Assembly: GCA_004321915.1 (NCBI GenBank)
Contig: SCQE01000041.1
Span: 37,191 to 101,190 of the forward strand
DNA length: 64,000 nt
Source of the DNA: Nitrospirota bacterium
Lineage (GTDB): Bacteria; Nitrospirota; Thermodesulfovibrionia; Thermodesulfovibrionales; Dissulfurispiraceae
Reading direction: 5' to 3'
The notes under the pieces are model-generated. The model did not search any database. It saw only the letters and a list, made by a program, of their open reading frames with translations, and had not been told where the DNA came from. Each line of letters starts with the position of its first letter. The stretch's first letter is position 1. The translations under genes were made by a program, and so were the position numbers. Below, piece after piece: positions 22,378 through 29,747 of the stretch.

Positions 22378-22665
22378 ATGTTTATGAAAGAAGAACATAA
22401 AGACGCAGGGCTTAAATCATATGTGTTTGTATGGCTCGGGCTGTTGGTCCTGACGGCAATCACCATTACCGTAGCAGGCCTGCATCTCGGCAACTTCAGC
22501 ACAGTCACGGCCGTGCTGATAGCTACTATCAAGGCCTTACTGGTGCTATATTTTTTCATGCATCTCAAGTATGAGCCGCCCCTGCTCAGGTTCATATTCG
22601 CCGCCTCCGTACTCACGCTGACGGTCATAATAATACTGACGTTTACCGACGTCTGGTTCAGGTGA
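22378..22665 (+). CDS. ctaF: Cytochrome c oxidase subunit IV (prokaryotic type)
   Basis: A 95-residue protein with three membrane helices. It carries the small-subunit pattern AVLIATIKALLVLYFFMHLKYE seen in subunit IV of caa3 and bo3 oxidases (residues ~41-62). It lies between subunits III and II with only 4-base spacings, so it belongs to the same complex. Confidence 0.9.
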   Translation: MFMKEEHKDAGLKSYVFVWLGLLVLTAITITVAGLHLGNFSTVTAVLIATIKALLVLYFFMHLKYEPPLLRFIFAASVLTLTVIIILTFTDVWFR

Positions 22666-23576
22666 AGATGATGAACACCATTTCAGATACTGCCGCTAGG
22701 GTAGACAGCGCGTTTCTCTTCATCACAGGCATATCCGTGGCTCTGCTTGTGCTTGTGACCGCGCTCATGCTCTTCTTCGTGTTCAGGTACAGCCGGAAGA
22801 GACATCCCGAGCCGGTAGAAGTCGAGGGCAATCTCACGCTCGAAATAGTCTGGACCGCCATACCCTCTATCATCGTGCTTGCCATGTTCTATGTCGGCTT
22901 CACCGGTTTTCAGTTTATGCGCACTCCGCCCGGAGATGCGATGACTGTGAAGGCAGTGGCCCGCATGTGGTCATGGGTTTTCGAATACGAAAACGGAGCA
23001 AAGTCGGACGTACTGAAGGTGCCCATCGGCAGACCGGTCAAACTGGCCATAACCTCCGAGGACGTACTGCACGGCCTCTTCATACCCGCCTTCAGGGTGA
23101 AGGAAGACGCAGTGCCGGGCATGACCACCAAACTCTGGTTCACAGCCAACGAGACCGGCAGCTACGACCTTTTCTGTACGGAATATTGCGGACAGGGACA
23201 TTCCGCCATGATAACAAAGACGGAGGTAATGAAACAGGAGGACTTCGATAAATGGTATGCTTCGTACAAAGCTGAAGGGGAAGAGTCCAAGGGGCTCCAG
23301 ATACTCACCGAAAAGGGATGCATAGGCTGCCACTCGACAGACGGTTCCAAAAAGATCGGCCCCACACTCAAGGGCATCTGGGGCCGCAAAGAGGCGGTTG
23401 TCACGAACGGGACCGAACGCGAAATAACAGTGGACGAGGAGTATTTGAAAAAGTCCCTGCTTGAACCCAACGCTGATATTGTAAAAGGTTATCCGGCGAT
23501 TATGCCGCCGCAAAAGGGCGCACTCACCGAACAGGAAATCGGCGCGCTCGTAGACTATCTTAAGAAGCTGAAATAG
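22662..23576 (+). CDS. ctaC: Cytochrome c oxidase subunit II with fused cytochrome c (caa3 type)
   Basis: A 304-residue subunit: two N-terminal membrane helices (about 17-42 and 65-85), the CuA cupredoxin domain with ligands in VLHGLFIPAF and CTEYCGQGHSAM, then a C-terminal cytochrome c domain with GCIGCH near residue 223 and a methionine ligand in PAIMPPQKG. This makes the enzyme a caa3 oxidase. The GTG at 22662 overlaps subunit IV by four bases; ATG codons at 22668 and 22671 are possible alternatives. Placing subunit II last (I-III-IV-II) departs from the usual II-I-III-IV order. Confidence 0.94.
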   Translation: MKMMNTISDTAARVDSAFLFITGISVALLVLVTALMLFFVFRYSRKRHPEPVEVEGNLTLEIVWTAIPSIIVLAMFYVGFTGFQFMRTPPGDAMTVKAVARMWSWVFEYENGAKSDVLKVPIGRPVKLAITSEDVLHGLFIPAFRVKEDAVPGMTTKLWFTANETGSYDLFCTEYCGQGHSAMITKTEVMKQEDFDKWYASYKAEGEESKGLQILTEKGCIGCHSTDGSKKIGPTLKGIWGRKEAVVTNGTEREITVDEEYLKKSLLEPNADIVKGYPAIMPPQKGALTEQEIGALVDYLKKLK

Positions 23577-23581
23577 AGAAT

Positions 23582-24448
23582 ATGTCTCTTACGGCCGAAT
23601 ACAGCACACTCTGCAAGCCCCGCATATCGTTATTTGCCGCAATGTCCGGGGCCACCGGCTTTATTCTTGCATCTTCAAGACTGGATTGGGAACTTTTCCG
23701 GTTAATGGCATCTCTGTTCGTACTCGCCTGTGGCGCCTCTGCCCTCAACCAATACCAAGAACGGGACTCCGATGCCAAGATGCCTAGGACGGCTGACCGT
23801 CCGATACCTTCGGGAGCAATACAACCCGGACATGCGTTGGCATATTCCGCTTTTCTTTTATGCGCCGGGGCCGGATTGCTCTTGATGCTATGGGGCATTG
23901 CAGTTTTTGCGGCAGGTGTTTGCACCGTGTTCTGGTATAACGGTGTTTACACACCCCTCAAAAAAAATACCGCATTCGCTATTATTCCCGGGGCGCTGGT
24001 AGGTTCGGCCCCGCCGTTTATCGGATGGCTTGCCGGAGGCAACGGGGTTTTAAGCCGTGAAATAGCGTCGCTCTGCCTCTGTTTCTACATGTGGCAGATA
24101 CCTCATGTGTGGCTCCTCATGGCGAAGTATGGAAAAGAGTACGAAGCTGCCGGTCTGCCGTCGCTGTCGGAAATGTTCAGCATAAAACAATCGGCAAGGA
24201 TTGTTTTCATCTGGCTCCTTGCCGCTGCCGCGTTCTCTATGCTGCTGCCCATTTACGGCGCAGTCACTATGAACGTCACAGCGGTCGTGCTGTACGCAAA
24301 TGCCGGCCTGCTTGTAATTAACGCGATCAGGGGCCTGAGAGACCGAGAACTGTTCCTCTCCGCTAGGGCGCTGAACAGCGTCAATGCTTACATAATGGGC
24401 ATCATGCTCTTGGTATCATTTAACGGCCTTACGGCTTGGATGTTTTGA
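23582..24448 (+). CDS. ctaB: Protoheme IX farnesyltransferase
   Basis: A 288-residue UbiA-family membrane prenyltransferase converting heme b to heme o, the first step to heme a. The first prenyl-diphosphate site is NQYQERDSDAKMPRTADRP (near residue 57), with CFYMWQIPHVW and a second aspartate-poor region downstream, and about nine membrane helices. It lies 5 bases after subunit II, fitting its job of supplying oxidase heme. Confidence 0.92.
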   Translation: MSLTAEYSTLCKPRISLFAAMSGATGFILASSRLDWELFRLMASLFVLACGASALNQYQERDSDAKMPRTADRPIPSGAIQPGHALAYSAFLLCAGAGLLLMLWGIAVFAAGVCTVFWYNGVYTPLKKNTAFAIIPGALVGSAPPFIGWLAGGNGVLSREIASLCLCFYMWQIPHVWLLMAKYGKEYEAAGLPSLSEMFSIKQSARIVFIWLLAAAAFSMLLPIYGAVTMNVTAVVLYANAGLLVINAIRGLRDRELFLSARALNSVNAYIMGIMLLVSFNGLTAWMF

Positions 24449-24487
24449 TTTTAATCAAATAAAAAATTACGCAAAGGTAGGTGGAAC

Positions 24488-25333
24488 ATGGCGCTGTTTA
24501 CCGCATCAGGAAAGATCGAAACCATCAGCCCCGACAAAGCGAAAGAATGGCTCTCCGAAAAGAAAGAAGGCGAAGTTACGATATTGGACGTGCGCCAGCC
24601 GCAGGAGTATATTTCCGGCCATATCCCGGGCGCTGTTTTTATTCCTTTGCCCGAACTTATAGACAGGACCGGCGAGTTGGACGCATCGAAGCCCGTACTT
24701 ACCTATTGCAGGTTAGGCAACAGGAGCAGGTCTGCCGCCGCGATACTCCTGTCTGACGGCTTTCGGTCCGCACTCACCTTGGACGGAGGCATTAACGCAT
24801 GGAACGGATTTGTGGCTAAAGGCGATTACGCTCAGGGGATGTATCTGCTAAAGGGCGGGGAAACGACAGAGGAGTTGATAACTCTCGCATGGTCGCTTGA
24901 AGACGGAAGCAGGCTTTTCTACGAGAAGGCCTCCGGCCTTACGGCTGACAATGAATCAAGGGAAATATTCAGTAGTCTGATGGAGGCTGAAGCGCGGCAT
25001 AAAGACCATATCTTGGCGGCATACAGCATTACCACCGGAAATAAAATCGACGCAGGATCAATGGAGAAAGCAGCGCTTAAAGGTGTCATGGAAAGCGGCG
25101 TACAGGTTGAAGAGGTGATTTCCCTGCTGCAGGAAAAGGGCGCTGCCCTACAGGACATCCTTGAAGTCTCGATGCAGATGGAGGCCAATGCACTCGATCT
25201 TTACGTTAAGATGCTCAGGGAAATCAAGGACAATAATGCCGGGAAGATTTTCGAATCTCTTATCGCAGAAGAAAAGAAACATCTCTCGCGTCTAGGTAAA
25301 CTTCTGGGAGAAAAGACAAGGCCAAAATCATAG
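24488..25333 (+). CDS. Rhodanese domain fused to ferritin-like (rubrerythrin-type) domain
   Basis: A 281-residue cytosolic fusion. Residues ~10-115 are a rhodanese domain with active-site cysteine in TYCRLGNRS and the family GGINAWNG. Residues ~125-275 are a four-helix ferritin-like domain with carboxylate/histidine ligands in WSLEDGSRLFYEKAS, LMEAEARHKDHI, SMQMEANALDLY and IAEEKKHLSRL, enough for a di-iron site. There is no rubredoxin domain. A role in sulfane-sulfur transfer and peroxide protection is plausible. The gene follows ctaB after 39 bases and precedes the selenoprotein/SorAB operon. Confidence 0.82.
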   Translation: MALFTASGKIETISPDKAKEWLSEKKEGEVTILDVRQPQEYISGHIPGAVFIPLPELIDRTGELDASKPVLTYCRLGNRSRSAAAILLSDGFRSALTLDGGINAWNGFVAKGDYAQGMYLLKGGETTEELITLAWSLEDGSRLFYEKASGLTADNESREIFSSLMEAEARHKDHILAAYSITTGNKIDAGSMEKAALKGVMESGVQVEEVISLLQEKGAALQDILEVSMQMEANALDLYVKMLREIKDNNAGKIFESLIAEEKKHLSRLGKLLGEKTRPKS

Positions 25334-25386
25334 GTATTGCCTAAACAGACCCGGCAGTGCCTTATACCATAGCAATAAAAAACGCT

Positions 25387-25415
25387 CCGTTCAAAATAAG
25401 TAGTCCAGAATGACC
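25387..25415. promoter_or_regulatory. Tandem activator site C
   Basis: CGTTCAAAATAAGT followed by AGTCCAGAATGACC; 24 of 29 bases equal site B. It ends 67 bases before the GG of the promoter at 25481. Confidence 0.66.
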
Positions 25416-25480
25416 CGCTAAAGATGGCTCCGGACAGGTGGTATTGTTGCAATTTGTTGATATTCAAGAGGTTCAGCGTC

Positions 25481-25496
25481 TGGCACTCTCTTTGCT
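25481..25496 (+). promoter_or_regulatory. Sigma-54 promoter for the selenoprotein/SorAB operon
   Basis: TGGCACTCTCTTTGCT: full TGGCAC at -24, TTGCT at -12 and exact GG-N10-GC spacing. It lies 41 bases before the ATG at 25537. Confidence 0.8.
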
Positions 25497-25536
25497 AACC
25501 ACTTTACTGTAAAACATTCTATCAAGGAGGAATCAT

Positions 25537-26118
25537 ATGCCGGAAATACGGTGGGAAAACGATTTCAATATCTCAATTGCAAGGGCGAAAAAAGAGAACA
25601 AGCCTATTTACCTCGACTTGTGGTTTGACGGCTGAGTGGGCTGCATTGCTATGAATGCGGGTCCGTATTCTGATGAGAGAGTGCAAGCGTTTCTGGAAGA
25701 ACAATTCGTAGCAGTCAAGAGCCAGTGTTTTTGGGACAAACAGACAGACCTGATGCAGAAGTTCAACGTAAAATGGACGCCGACCCTTGTTGTTCTTGAC
25801 AAGAGAGGAATCGAATACCGCAGGATCATCGGATTCGTGCCTGCCGACGACCTGCTTGCGCACCTGCTAATGGGCAAGGCGATGGCGATGTTTTATACGG
25901 AACATCTGACCAATGCGATCCAAGGGTTCGGGTCAGTTATCGAGAAATACCCGCATGCAGGTCCGGCCCCTGAAGCAGTCTTCTTCCTCGGCGTGGCAGA
26001 ATACAAAAAAGGCCATGACCCCAAGGCGCTGAGAAAGGCCTTTGATACGCTAAAAGAAAAATATCCTACGAGCGAATGGGCACGCAGGGCCGAACCTTAT
26101 GGGACCATACCCGCATAA
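25537..26118 (+). CDS. Putative selenocysteine thioredoxin-like protein with TPR tail
   Basis: A 193-residue protein if the UGA at 25633-25635 (codon 33) is read as selenocysteine. AAGGAGG precedes the ATG by 6 bases. Residues 1-32 end in KPIYLDLWFDG, codon 33 is UGA, then VGC and the rest of a thioredoxin fold with the cis-proline in WTPTLVVLD. So the UGA sits exactly at the first cysteine of CxxC, giving U33-V-G-C36. Residues ~110-185 form two or three TPR-like helical pairs. A hairpin follows the UGA (see next entry). No signal peptide, so a cytosolic thiol/selenol oxidoreductase is likely. It heads a sigma-54 operon with SorA and SorB. A nonsense mutation is the alternative, but both halves are conserved in pattern. 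Confidence 0.72.
25638..25664 (+). promoter_or_regulatory. SECIS-like hairpin after in-frame UGA
   Basis: CTGCATT at 25641-25647 pairs with 25654-25660 (one G-U) around a 6-base loop GCTATG, and GGG at 25638-25640 can add three pairs with 25662-25664 across a single bulged G. The loop begins 13 bases after the UGA. That is somewhat closer than the usual bacterial range, so the fit to SelB binding needs testing. Confidence 0.5.
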
Positions 26119-26164
26119 GGTTACGCATTGGCTAAAAGAAACAATTTAAGAAGGAGGCTGTAAT

Positions 26165-27352
26165 ATGAAAGAAGATTTTAGCAGAAGAGAGTTCATCAAG
26201 ACTGCCGGTGTTATTACAGCCATGGCAGCGCTGGGCGATATGCCGTCGTCCCTGTTCGGTTCTGAACTACCTATGGCTACATACCCTGAAAAGACCGGTC
26301 TGCTGGTCCTCACATCCCGGCCGCCGCAGCTTGAAACGCCGATGCATTTGTTCACAGAGCTTATCACTCCGAACAATGCCCTTTTTGTAAGGTGGCATCT
26401 TGCAAATATTCCGCTCTCGGTAGACCTTAATGAATGGAGGCTCAAAGTCGGGGGAAATACCGGGAAAGAGCTTAGCCTCTCTATGGCAGACCTGAAGAAA
26501 TTCGAAAAAATATCTTACACCGCCGTACTTCAATGCGCTGGTAACGGCAGAAGCTTTTTTGAGCCTAGGGTGCCGGGGGGACAGTGGAAAAACGGGGCGA
26601 TGGGCAACATAACTTGGACAGGCGCCCGCCTGAGGGACATACTGAATACAGCCGGCCTGAAGCCCGGCTCCGTGGATGTAATGTTCAACGGCTTGGACTC
26701 AGGATCTTTGCCGTCCGTGCCTGACTTTAAAAAAAGCCTGCCTGTGGACAAAACCCTTGAAGAGGACATAATGGTGGCGTACGAGATGAATGGAGAGCCC
26801 CTGACCATGCTCAACGGCTTTCCGGCCAGAATTATAGTGCCGGGATGGTACGGCACATATTGGGTCAAGGCCTTGAGCGACATAACAGTGCTCGGCAAAC
26901 CCTTCGAGGAGTTCTGGATGAAGCCTGCATACCGCATACCGGACAATCCTTGCGGCTGCATTCCCAGCGGGACAACGCAGGGCAGAACAGTGCCTATCAA
27001 TAGGATGACTACCCGTTCTCTGATCATTACACCATCTCCCGATACCACAATACAAAAAAACAAACCTGTGGAGATTATGGGCGTTGCTTTTTCGGGCGGA
27101 TACGGCATCAGGGATGTCATCGTCTCTACGGACGGCGGCAAGACGTGGAGCGAGGCCAGACTAGGACAGGACAAGGGAAAATACTCATGGATACAGTTTT
27201 CCCATTCATGGAGACCTCTAAAAACGGGCAAATACACACTCATGGCAAAAGCCACTAACAGCATCGGAGATTCCCAGCCGTTTGAGAAGCTCTGGAACCC
27301 TTCAGGATATCTGTTAAATAACGTTGAGAAAACCGAGATTAATGTTATATAG
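26165..27352 (+). CDS. Sulfite oxidase-family molybdoenzyme (SorA-like)
   Basis: A 395-residue periplasmic enzyme of the sulfite oxidase family, which oxidises sulfite to sulfate with a single-pyranopterin Mo centre. A Tat signal (SRREFIKT at residues 6-13) directs folded export. The Mo-ligating cysteine is in TAVLQCAGNGRS; the WYGTYWVKAL region and the C-terminal Ig-like dimerisation domain (VEIMGVAFSGGYGIRDV onward) are present. GAAGGAGG stands before the ATG. The adjacent mono-heme cytochrome is the natural electron acceptor, as in SorAB of Starkeya. Other oxoanion or methionine-sulfoxide substrates in the wider family cannot be excluded. Confidence 0.86.
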   Translation: MKEDFSRREFIKTAGVITAMAALGDMPSSLFGSELPMATYPEKTGLLVLTSRPPQLETPMHLFTELITPNNALFVRWHLANIPLSVDLNEWRLKVGGNTGKELSLSMADLKKFEKISYTAVLQCAGNGRSFFEPRVPGGQWKNGAMGNITWTGARLRDILNTAGLKPGSVDVMFNGLDSGSLPSVPDFKKSLPVDKTLEEDIMVAYEMNGEPLTMLNGFPARIIVPGWYGTYWVKALSDITVLGKPFEEFWMKPAYRIPDNPCGCIPSGTTQGRTVPINRMTTRSLIITPSPDTTIQKNKPVEIMGVAFSGGYGIRDVIVSTDGGKTWSEARLGQDKGKYSWIQFSHSWRPLKTGKYTLMAKATNSIGDSQPFEKLWNPSGYLLNNVEKTEINVI

Positions 27353-27361
27353 GAGGACACC

Positions 27362-27679
27362 ATGAAAAAAAACATAACCGTCATAGCGATTTCTATAGTT
27401 CTTTCGGCGGGGTTGACTTTCGCAGGTGACATGGCGCGCTCCATCACCCTACCGGATATCAAAGTCGAGCTTAAGGCAGGGGCAGGAAAGGACAAAGTTG
27501 AGACCCTATGCAACATATGCCACAGCACCGATTACATTACCACACAGCCGCCGCTTTCCAAGGCGCAATGGACCGCGAACGTAAACAAGATGATAAAGGT
27601 TTTCGGCGCTCCGATCAAAGAAGAAGACCCCGGCAAAATTATTGACTACCTGACTGTCCAGTACGGCAGCGGAAAATAA
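27362..27679 (+). CDS. Small periplasmic cytochrome c (SorB-like)
   Basis: A 105-residue precursor with a signal peptide (MKKNITVIAISIVLSAGLTFA) and one heme site CNICH (near residue 52). A distal methionine is likely in VNKMIKVF. It follows the SorA-like gene after 9 bases with AGGAGG. Pairing and size match SorB, the electron carrier from the Mo centre toward an oxidase, here perhaps the caa3 enzyme encoded just upstream. Confidence 0.84.
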   Translation: MKKNITVIAISIVLSAGLTFAGDMARSITLPDIKVELKAGAGKDKVETLCNICHSTDYITTQPPLSKAQWTANVNKMIKVFGAPIKEEDPGKIIDYLTVQYGSGK

Positions 27680-27698
27680 CGATACTCAAGGAGGGACC

Positions 27699-27878
27699 AT
27701 GAAAATAGAACTGGAAGGGACACTGCTTAAAATTACGCCGGAGAACGATCGTGAAAAAACAGAATTGAACCAGCTCTGGAATATAATCATAGGTTGCGTA
27801 AACGAAGGGAAAAAGCTTGTTCCTGTGGGGGCATATATCCCAAACATAAAAGAGGTAGCTGTCTTTAATATCGAATAG
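27699..27878 (+). CDS. Small hypothetical protein, SorAB operon
   Basis: A 59-residue soluble protein (begins MKIELEGTLLKI, ends VAVFNIE), with AAGGAGGG ahead of its ATG and a 19-base gap after the cytochrome. One cysteine, in IIIGCVNEGKK. It has no recognised family and no signal peptide. Position makes it the fourth gene of the selenoprotein-SorAB unit. Confidence 0.6.
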   Translation: MKIELEGTLLKITPENDREKTELNQLWNIIIGCVNEGKKLVPVGAYIPNIKEVAVFNIE

Positions 27879-28054
27879 ATGCACGTTCCTGCCGATTAAT
27901 ATGGGGCAGTGTCCGATACATTCATGAGCAATCGGCGCTGTCCCCCCGTACCGATTGAAAGCAACAAACTCAAATATTCCTCGCCCCGCTTGGAGGTCTC
28001 TCTTTTTGCCCTCAAACTAAAGCTGAAAAAATACGGTTTAAAATAGGCATCACA

Positions 28055-28081
28055 AGCTAAAACGACCCGTCCAAAACAGAC
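28055..28081. promoter_or_regulatory. Tandem activator-like site D (degenerate)
   Basis: AGCTAAAACGACC is followed by CGTCCAAAACAGAC, the weakest of the four tandem sites but in the same arrangement as B and C. A further single copy, GGTTTAAAATAGGC, is at 28035-28048. The site ends 65 bases before the promoter GG. Confidence 0.5.
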
Positions 28082-28144
28082 TTGGATATAGGGACTGAAT
28101 GCTCGAAACCCATACATTTCATCCAGTTCCAAGAAACAGCAAAC

Positions 28145-28160
28145 AGGCATATTTTTTGCT
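28145..28160 (+). promoter_or_regulatory. Sigma-54 promoter for the second kinase/TPR-regulator operon
   Basis: AGGCATATTTTTTGCT has GG-N10-GC spacing and TTGCT at -12; it lies 55 bases before the ATG at 28215. Confidence 0.7.
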
Positions 28161-28214
28161 CAACTATCAGCATAAAAACATTTATCTTCAGCTTCCCATG
28201 AAGGAGAAAACATC

Positions 28215-29747
28215 ATGCTGCTAAACCTAAATTCAACTAAGGAAAGTGTTCCACTTACAGACTCTTTGAGGTATAGAAAAGTGTTGTTGATAGAAGACAG
28301 CCCTGCAGACCGGATGCTTGTCAGGCAGTTTTTGTCGGAACCATCCCGCGAATGCTTCTCACTTCATTTCGCCGGACTTTTGTCCGAAGGGCTGTATGAA
28401 ATAAAAAAAGAAATTCCGGACATCGTTCTTCTGGACCTTAATCTCCCAGACAGTTCCGGCATGAAAACATTGAAGACATTCCTTAAAGAGGCGCCTGACG
28501 TGCCGGTAATAATAATGACCTCGTTAGACGACGAACTGCTCGGACTCGACACCATTAAAACCGGGGCCCAAGACTATCTGTTCAAATGGAACACTTCGCC
28601 TGAAACACTCGTCCGTTCCATAAATTATGCGGTCGAAAGACACACCCTCAAACAGTTCTGCCAAAACTATGCCGTTCACCTCCATGAAAGCGAGCAAAAA
28701 CTGTTTAACATAATAAACAACAGCCCCGACAGCATACTGGTTGTTGATGATGACGGGCTTATAAAGTTCGCCAATCCCATGGCGGTACGCCTGTTCGGAC
28801 TCAGAACTCTGACAGGGACGTCCTTGTATGATTTTCTCCCGGGCTTCGGGTTCGTCTGCCCGCTCGACAACAAAAGCAGCGATGTGCGCGAAGTCGAGTT
28901 CGTCAATAATGAGGGTCGGCTTACGACAGCCGAAGTCAGTTCCGTCGAGATGGAGTGGGCAGGACTGAATGTCCATCTGGTATTTTTTCATGATATAACC
29001 CGGAGAAAACAGATAGAGAAAGAACTCTCCCTTACCAACAAGCGTCTCAAAGAAATGGACGGAATGAAGTCCGACCTTGCCCACTTTATCGTCCACGACA
29101 TGAAAGGACCATTGGGCGCGGTGATGGCCAACATCGAGCTTCTGGGCCTGAAGAGGTGCGGAAACGAGGACTCGGAATACCTGAATCTCGCACTTGAAGA
29201 CATTTACAAATTACAGCGCATGGTCAATAACATTCTGGACGTGCTCGCCTCGGAAGGGAGTTCGATGTCTGTCAGAAAGAAACCTACTGACGTAGGCGCT
29301 TTGATTGCCGGAGAATCACGCTCCTTCATCACAATGGCGTCTCTCAGAGGAATAGAAGTCAGACTCGACGGCGGGCCCCTTTCTTTTCCTCTGGACGCCG
29401 AACTTATCGCGCGCACAATATCGAACCTCCTGATGAACGCCTTCGAAAACACCCCCGACGGAGGAAGGGTCATCGTGTCTTACGGCCTTGACAGCTCGGG
29501 TACGGAATTAAGCGTGAGCGTCTCGGACAGCGGAAACGGCGTGCCCGATGCCATAAAAGAGCGGATATTCGACAAATTCTTCAGCACATGCTGCGGAGCT
29601 TCCTCCCCCGGCCGGGGGCTGGGCCTTGCCTTTTGCTTTATGGCAGTGAATGGTCACGGCGGCATAATCAGGGTGGAGGACGCGCCGGGCGGCGGGGCCA
29701 AGTTTGTCTTTACCCTACCCTGCAGTTCACAGGAGGACACTATATGA
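28215..29747 (+). CDS. Soluble hybrid histidine kinase (receiver-PAS-kinase)
   Basis: A 510-residue cytosolic kinase. Residues ~20-145 are a receiver domain (acidic ED near 32-33, phospho-acceptor in VLLDLNLPDSSG, lysine in LFKW); ~155-270 a PAS domain; then the dimerisation helix with histidine in HFIVHDMKGPLG and an ATPase domain with NAFENTPDGG, DSGNGVP and SPGRGLGLAF. AAGGAG precedes the ATG. It overlaps the receiver-TPR gene by four bases. With a receiver at its own N-terminus it may act in a phosphorelay below another kinase, such as the MASE3 sensor. A sigma-54 promoter with an activator-like site precedes it. Confidence 0.9.
   Translation: MLLNLNSTKESVPLTDSLRYRKVLLIEDSPADRMLVRQFLSEPSRECFSLHFAGLLSEGLYEIKKEIPDIVLLDLNLPDSSGMKTLKTFLKEAPDVPVIIMTSLDDELLGLDTIKTGAQDYLFKWNTSPETLVRSINYAVERHTLKQFCQNYAVHLHESEQKLFNIINNSPDSILVVDDDGLIKFANPMAVRLFGLRTLTGTSLYDFLPGFGFVCPLDNKSSDVREVEFVNNEGRLTTAEVSSVEMEWAGLNVHLVFFHDITRRKQIEKELSLTNKRLKEMDGMKSDLAHFIVHDMKGPLGAVMANIELLGLKRCGNEDSEYLNLALEDIYKLQRMVNNILDVLASEGSSMSVRKKPTDVGALIAGESRSFITMASLRGIEVRLDGGPLSFPLDAELIARTISNLLMNAFENTPDGGRVIVSYGLDSSGTELSVSVSDSGNGVPDAIKERIFDKFFSTCCGASSPGRGLGLAFCFMAVNGHGGIIRVEDAPGGGAKFVFTLPCSSQEDTI

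Larger units (their letters stand above)
27879..28214. other. Intergenic regulatory region
   Basis: No gene is seen in these 336 bases. They contain activator-like site D and a sigma-54 promoter for the downstream kinase operon. Confidence 0.6.

Noticed and set aside
24442..24466. AT-rich palindrome after ctaB as a terminator
   Set aside because: The stem is only A-T rich and followed by A rather than T on the coding strand.
25633..25635. The TGA as a plain nonsense mutation making a pseudogene
   Set aside because: It falls exactly on the first active-site cysteine position and is followed by a hairpin; decay would rarely hit that codon. It stays possible.
26530..27528. A 332-residue open frame opposite the SorA-like gene
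   Set aside because: It is a codon-bias shadow of the molybdoenzyme, with no ribosome site and no family motif.
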